From a virus: 21,484 nt of DNA. Positions 18,131-21,484 of this stretch are shown in pieces. Every line of letters starts with the position of its first letter. The first letter of the stretch is position 1. The stretch spans positions 1-21,484 of IMG/VR virus record IMGVR_UViG_3300037246_001650; one strand, written 5' to 3'. Under the pieces are notes generated by a model that saw only the letters and a list, made by a program, of their open reading frames with translations, was not told where the DNA came from and did not search any database. The position numbers were made by a program, and so were the translations under genes.

Positions 18131-18228
18131 GCTGGCCCGACCCCGAACCCAACGCTGATGCTGTGCCGCGTCTCTTGGTTATCGCTGGGATTCTGATCGC
18201 GCTCTCGATGGTGGTGGGATCGCTATGA
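18127..18228 (+). CDS. 33-aa membrane microprotein
   Basis: ATG 18127 to TGA 18226-18228, with ATGA overlaps at both ends. A Pro/Asp-rich start (SWPDPEPNADAVP) leads to one membrane helix (LLVIAGILIALSMVVGSL). It could form a pair with the preceding membrane protein. Confidence 0.58.
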   Translation: MSWPDPEPNADAVPRLLVIAGILIALSMVVGSL

Positions 18229-18440
18229 GTCACGTAGAGATGTGTTTAGGCTGCGGCGAACAGCATGGGATTCTCTACGTATGCCCAGACGCCTCACCGG
18301 ACGTTCAAGCAAGAAAGACTGCCGAGGGCGAGAAGTTCGCGGAAGCCGTGCAGGATGGCAGCGCGTTCCCAGAAGGCACGCCAGCGATTGCCAAAGCGAT
18401 CATGGCGGCGTTCGCGGGCGCTAGGATGGATTCGCAGTGA
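18225..18440 (+). CDS. Hypothetical protein with N-terminal Cys cluster
   Basis: A 71-aa protein beginning SHVEMCLGCGEQHGILYVC, a possible CxxC...C zinc site, followed by a helical, Ala-rich region. Start and end are 4-base overlaps with the neighbours. No recognised family. Confidence 0.6.
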   Translation: MSHVEMCLGCGEQHGILYVCPDASPDVQARKTAEGEKFAEAVQDGSAFPEGTPAIAKAIMAAFAGARMDSQ

Positions 18441-18688
18441 CCAAGCGAATCCGCCTGACGATCGAATGGGATGGGGCGTGCAGCGAGGCTGACTGGGCTC
18501 GCAACCTCTCGGAAGCGATCGAAGAATGCGACCGATCGAAGGTCACGAAGGTGGTCGACGTCGAGCTTATCACCGATCATGGCGAGACCGAGATCCGCGA
18601 TATCCCCGGCATTCTTCCTGCGACGCCATTCTGGGAAGCATTCAAGCGCTGGCTGAAACAGCCTGCACGCGATACGGGATTTCGATGA
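18437..18688 (+). CDS. Hypothetical protein
   Basis: An 83-aa protein from a GTG (GTGA overlap). It looks like a small alpha/beta fold (TKRIRLTIEWDG, VTKVVDVELITDHGETEIRDIP). It precedes the portal gene with an ATGA overlap. Function unknown. Confidence 0.6.
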   Translation: MTKRIRLTIEWDGACSEADWARNLSEAIEECDRSKVTKVVDVELITDHGETEIRDIPGILPATPFWEAFKRWLKQPARDTGFR

Positions 18689-20796
18689 GCCTCACCCAAA
18701 CCATCTCCAATTGGTTCTCCCCGAAGCAGATCACCGAAGCCCAAGCCATCGAAGCGCTGATGCGCGCCGGCACTGACCCGATCGCCTTCCACACGCTCTG
18801 GGCGCAGACCTTCGGGCCCGGCATCGGTAACCAGCCGAGCCATGCAGCGCTTCTCCGCGAGAGCCTCGGGATTGCGGACACGGCCACACGTGCCATCGCC
18901 AACCGCGTGTCCACACTCGATCCGCTCGTGAAGGTCAACCGGCGCATGGGCGGCAAGGTGGTTGTCGAGACGCTGCCCGATAACGCGCTGAAGCGCTTGC
19001 TCGATCATCCGCATCCCGATATGACGCGCGCGAATCTCTTCCGGCTGACCACCCAGTACATCATCACAGTCGGCGAGGCGTACTGGCAGAAGATCGGCTC
19101 GAAGCTCGGCGTTCCCTTCCAGCTGCATCCTATTCCGCCCGGGCAGATCGTCCCGGTTCTCTCGCGCGGCGTTGTCTCGGGCTACTGGGTTACAGAAGGC
19201 GATGGGTCACGATCGTTTCTCGACAAGGAATTCGTCGTCCGGTTCTACTTCCCAGACCCCGAGAATCCTTGGGGCTCCGAAGGCTACCTCGGCCCGGAGG
19301 GGCTGACCGCCGACTCTCTGAAGTTCGCCGGCCAGCACTGGCGAGGCCACTACGAGAACGACGCCACGCCGAAGCTGATGATTGAGACCGATTCGGACGC
19401 TACGCCGCTGCAAGGGGGCAACCTGACGGCCTTTGAGGCGAACTGGAAGCAGCTCTACCACTCCAGATCGGGCAAGAACCGCGGAACTCCCGGCGTCCTG
19501 CCCAACGGCTACAAGGCCCACGAGCTGAAGTTCCAAACCGGCGCCGAGATTGTCCCGCTGCTGCAGCATTGGCGCGATGAGCAGCTGATGGGCATGGGCG
19601 TCCCGCGCAGCATCCTCGGTCAGAGCGAGTCCGGCGACCGCTCGACCGCCGAGACCAATCAGTACGTCTTCGACCGGCACACGATCCAGCCGGTGGCCAA
19701 CCTGATCGCCGATGGGATCACGCTGCAGCTGGCTCCCGACTTCGATCCGTCGCTCTTTGTCGAGTTTGCTCCGTATATCTCCGCGGACAAGGAGTTCGAC
19801 CTCAGGCAGGAAGATCTCCGGCTGAAGAACAAGGTGACCGTGATCAACGAGGTGCGCGAAGCTGACGGCATGGAGCCTGTGGACCACGGGTCAGAGCCCG
19901 TTGGCACGTTCGCCGATGTGCCTTATCGACCTGATGAGCGCTTCGATCTGGAAGAAGATGACCCCGATGCACTTGGCGATCGGGTTCGTGGGCTCCCTGC
20001 TTCCACCGAGCCACGCGCCGAACCCACCGCCCAAGTCCGCGCCGAGTGGGCCCGCCAGGTCCAGCGCGAGAAGAAGTTCGTGCCGATCTACGAACTTGCC
20101 CTGAAGCGGCTCTTCAAGAAACAGCGCGTCGACACGATCAAGAATCTCTATGCGCTAGAGGAGAGGAAGCGTATAGAGGTCAGCATCTCGGACGTGTTCG
20201 ACCCGGACGAGTGGCTCGATGATTTCGTTAAGAAACTGGACCCGATTCGCCGCGAGGCTTTCGTCAGCACTGCCAAGGAGACTCTCTCGTTCATCTCGGA
20301 CAAGGACTTCAACTTTACTAACGCTATGAAAAAGTCGCTCAGGCGACAGAGCGAGCAGCTGGCAGGGCACGTTAACAAGACGACCGCTGACATGATCACA
20401 CGGCAGCTAAAACTTGGTGCCGAGAACGGCGAGAGTATCAGCCAGCTTGCAAATAGGATCAGAGACAACGTATTCAACCCAAGAGCGAAGGCGCAAGCTC
20501 AAACGATTGCCAGGACTGAAATGCTCAAGGCTAGCCAGTCTGCACAACAGGAATCATTCGAGCAGAGCGGCGTGGTCGAGCAGAAGCAGTGGAATACTTC
20601 GCTTGACGGAGAGGTCCGCGATTCCCATATATCTGCGGAAGGGCAGATCGTCGACCTCGATGAAGCCTTTGTGCTTGGTGATGGCGAACTTGCCGACCAG
20701 CCTGGCGTCGGAGAGGGTGGCGGTGAGTTGAGCGCTGGAAACACGATCAACTGCCGGTGCTTCATGACACCGGTCACGATCTTGACGGAGAACTGA
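18685..20796 (+). CDS. Portal protein fused to Mu F-like head morphogenesis domain
   Basis: A 703-aa fusion. Residues about 1-430 are an HK97-type portal (IANRVSTLDPLVKV, HPHPDMTRANLFRLTTQYIITVGEAYW, LHPIPPGQIVPV, WRDEQLMGMGVPRSILGQSE, an F..HTIQPVANLI stem-like segment), which forms the dodecameric DNA entry ring. After an acidic linker (about 430-500), the C-terminal part has the Mu F-like pattern ARTEMLKASQ, WNTSLDGEVRDSH, GQIVDLDEAF and the final NTINCRCF. The ATG at 18685 follows an ATGA overlap; the frame is open further upstream but inside the previous gene. In many phages these are two genes. Confidence 0.9.
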   Translation: MSLTQTISNWFSPKQITEAQAIEALMRAGTDPIAFHTLWAQTFGPGIGNQPSHAALLRESLGIADTATRAIANRVSTLDPLVKVNRRMGGKVVVETLPDNALKRLLDHPHPDMTRANLFRLTTQYIITVGEAYWQKIGSKLGVPFQLHPIPPGQIVPVLSRGVVSGYWVTEGDGSRSFLDKEFVVRFYFPDPENPWGSEGYLGPEGLTADSLKFAGQHWRGHYENDATPKLMIETDSDATPLQGGNLTAFEANWKQLYHSRSGKNRGTPGVLPNGYKAHELKFQTGAEIVPLLQHWRDEQLMGMGVPRSILGQSESGDRSTAETNQYVFDRHTIQPVANLIADGITLQLAPDFDPSLFVEFAPYISADKEFDLRQEDLRLKNKVTVINEVREADGMEPVDHGSEPVGTFADVPYRPDERFDLEEDDPDALGDRVRGLPASTEPRAEPTAQVRAEWARQVQREKKFVPIYELALKRLFKKQRVDTIKNLYALEERKRIEVSISDVFDPDEWLDDFVKKLDPIRREAFVSTAKETLSFISDKDFNFTNAMKKSLRRQSEQLAGHVNKTTADMITRQLKLGAENGESISQLANRIRDNVFNPRAKAQAQTIARTEMLKASQSAQQESFEQSGVVEQKQWNTSLDGEVRDSHISAEGQIVDLDEAFVLGDGELADQPGVGEGGGELSAGNTINCRCFMTPVTILTEN

Positions 20797-21386
20797 TGAA
20801 GCCTCGATTCATCGGACTCAGCACGGGACGCGCGGGCAGCCGCTACCTCACGGCGCTGCTCAATGACGCAGGCGTGCCGACGTCTCACGAGACGGGGATC
20901 TGGGATTGCGAGTCTCTTTCCAAGTTCATGGCGGGAGATGGCGACGTTCTAGGCGAGGTCAGCGCGCATTACGTGACGCAGATCAAATCGCATCTGCCTG
21001 TTGACTTTCGCATCTGGCACTTCAGCCGCCACCCGCAACCGTTCGTGTCGTCGATGCTGAAGTTCGGATTCTGGGACCTGGATACACCGAACATTCACCC
21101 GTTCCTACGGAAAACCGGTGACCCACTGAGCGATTCGTATCGCTACTGGGTCGATTGGAACCAGCGGATACTGGATATCACCGGCCGTAATGCCAGGACG
21201 ATGTTCCGCATCGAAGATGTAGACCGAGACCTGATCGATATGCTGACATTCAGGATCGGAATTGACGCAGATACCTCGAAGATCAACCCATGCTGGGAGG
21301 AAAAGCAGGAGTTCGCGGAGATTCCGTCTGAGGTTGAGGCCGAAGTGACCGGAATGATGGAGGTGCTTGGCTATGCCGTTGCCTGA
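20796..21386 (+). CDS. Sulfotransferase-like P-loop protein
   Basis: A 196-aa protein with FIGLSTGRAGSRYLTALL (residues 5-22), resembling the 5'-phosphosulfate-binding loop of PAPS-dependent sulfotransferases. A later FSRHPQPFVSS (76-86) supplies the Arg and Ser expected to bind the 3'-phosphate. The rest is shorter than typical cellular enzymes (about 250-300 aa). The likely reaction is sulfate transfer from PAPS; the acceptor is unknown. It follows the portal-MuF gene (TGATG) and precedes a possible glycosyltransferase, suggesting modification of virion or host surface sugars. The latter is inference. Confidence 0.68.
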   Translation: MKPRFIGLSTGRAGSRYLTALLNDAGVPTSHETGIWDCESLSKFMAGDGDVLGEVSAHYVTQIKSHLPVDFRIWHFSRHPQPFVSSMLKFGFWDLDTPNIHPFLRKTGDPLSDSYRYWVDWNQRILDITGRNARTMFRIEDVDRDLIDMLTFRIGIDADTSKINPCWEEKQEFAEIPSEVEAEVTGMMEVLGYAVA

Positions 21387-21484
21387 CTACAGCGTCCTGA
21401 TCCCGAGCTGCGACGGTGACAAGGCAATCGCGTGCATGATCGATGTCCTTGTAATGAATCCGGGCGTCAACGGCGATCAGATCG
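21373..21484 (+). CDS. Possible glycosyltransferase-2-like protein, 3' end outside the window
   Basis: An open frame from ATG 21373, overlapping the previous stop by 14 bases, to the end of the window (about 37 residues). It begins PLPDYSVLIPSCDGDKAIA, where YSVLIPS resembles the first strand of GT-A glycosyltransferases. Too short to be sure; another nucleotide-binding fold is possible. Confidence 0.45.
   Translation, partial: MPLPDYSVLIPSCDGDKAIACMIDVLVMNPGVNGDQI

Noticed and set aside
18577-19887. Minus-strand ORFs of 183 and 226 aa
   Set aside because: Antisense to the portal gene, without start signals.

Overview
The window is a stretch of a tailed, double-stranded DNA phage genome, or of a prophage with the same gene order. 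It is GC-rich with strong AGGAGG-type ribosome binding sites. Genes are packed tightly, and most neighbours overlap by 1, 4 or 8 bases. A portal fused to a Mu F-like domain, a Terminase_6-type large subunit, RecT and YqaJ recombination genes and a GH108 endolysin suggest a siphovirus-like phage of a Gram-negative, probably proteobacterial, host. The host assignment is inference. I see no integrase, excisionase or CI-like repressor, so lifestyle is open.

Layout. (a) 1-1981, rightward: two virion-type proteins, a holin-like membrane protein and a GH108 endolysin. (b) 1962-7259, leftward early operon: fifteen small genes around a RecT annealing protein and a YqaJ-type exonuclease. It is driven by a promoter at 7284-7311. 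(c) 7260-7405: divergent control region. Its rightward promoter places transcription start at the ATG of a Cro-like gene, so that mRNA should be leaderless. (d) 7406-10408, rightward: Cro-like protein, two cysteine-rich proteins, a 164-aa protein, then a 430-base RNA hairpin array, an IS110-transposase-like protein, an ASCH-like protein, and a small RNA gene with its own promoter and terminator. (e) 10477-15441: replication and DNA-metabolism genes. They include a primosome-like protein, a cytosine-5 methyltransferase with a second long gene overlapping it in another frame, a DUF2493/SLOG protein, a DnaC-like helicase loader, a VRR-NUC-like nuclease and several very small membrane or zinc-binding proteins. 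(f) 15442-15837: an intergenic region with a perfect parS-like palindrome and a late-type promoter under a second palindrome. (g) 15838-21484: packaging and head genes (small and large terminase, portal-MuF fusion), then a sulfotransferase-like protein and the start of a possible glycosyltransferase.

The most striking element is at 8455-8884, just upstream of the IS110-like gene. It holds seven tandem hairpins. Each has a GC-rich stem, one bulged C next to the loop, an A-U (once G-U) closing pair, and a loop of exactly 27 nt. Loops are built as 9 variable nt, a 9-nt core of consensus TGNNNMCCA, and 9 variable nt. Stems differ in sequence but stay paired, and the G-U pairs fit only a plus-strand RNA. 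The neighbouring protein has the C-terminal IS110/IS116/IS902 domain but no visible RuvC-like DEDD domain. IS110 elements use a bridge RNA whose loops hold paired guide segments. I therefore propose a phage-domesticated relative with a multi-unit, two-part-guide RNA array. The array is read directly from the sequence; the RNA-guided function is inference.
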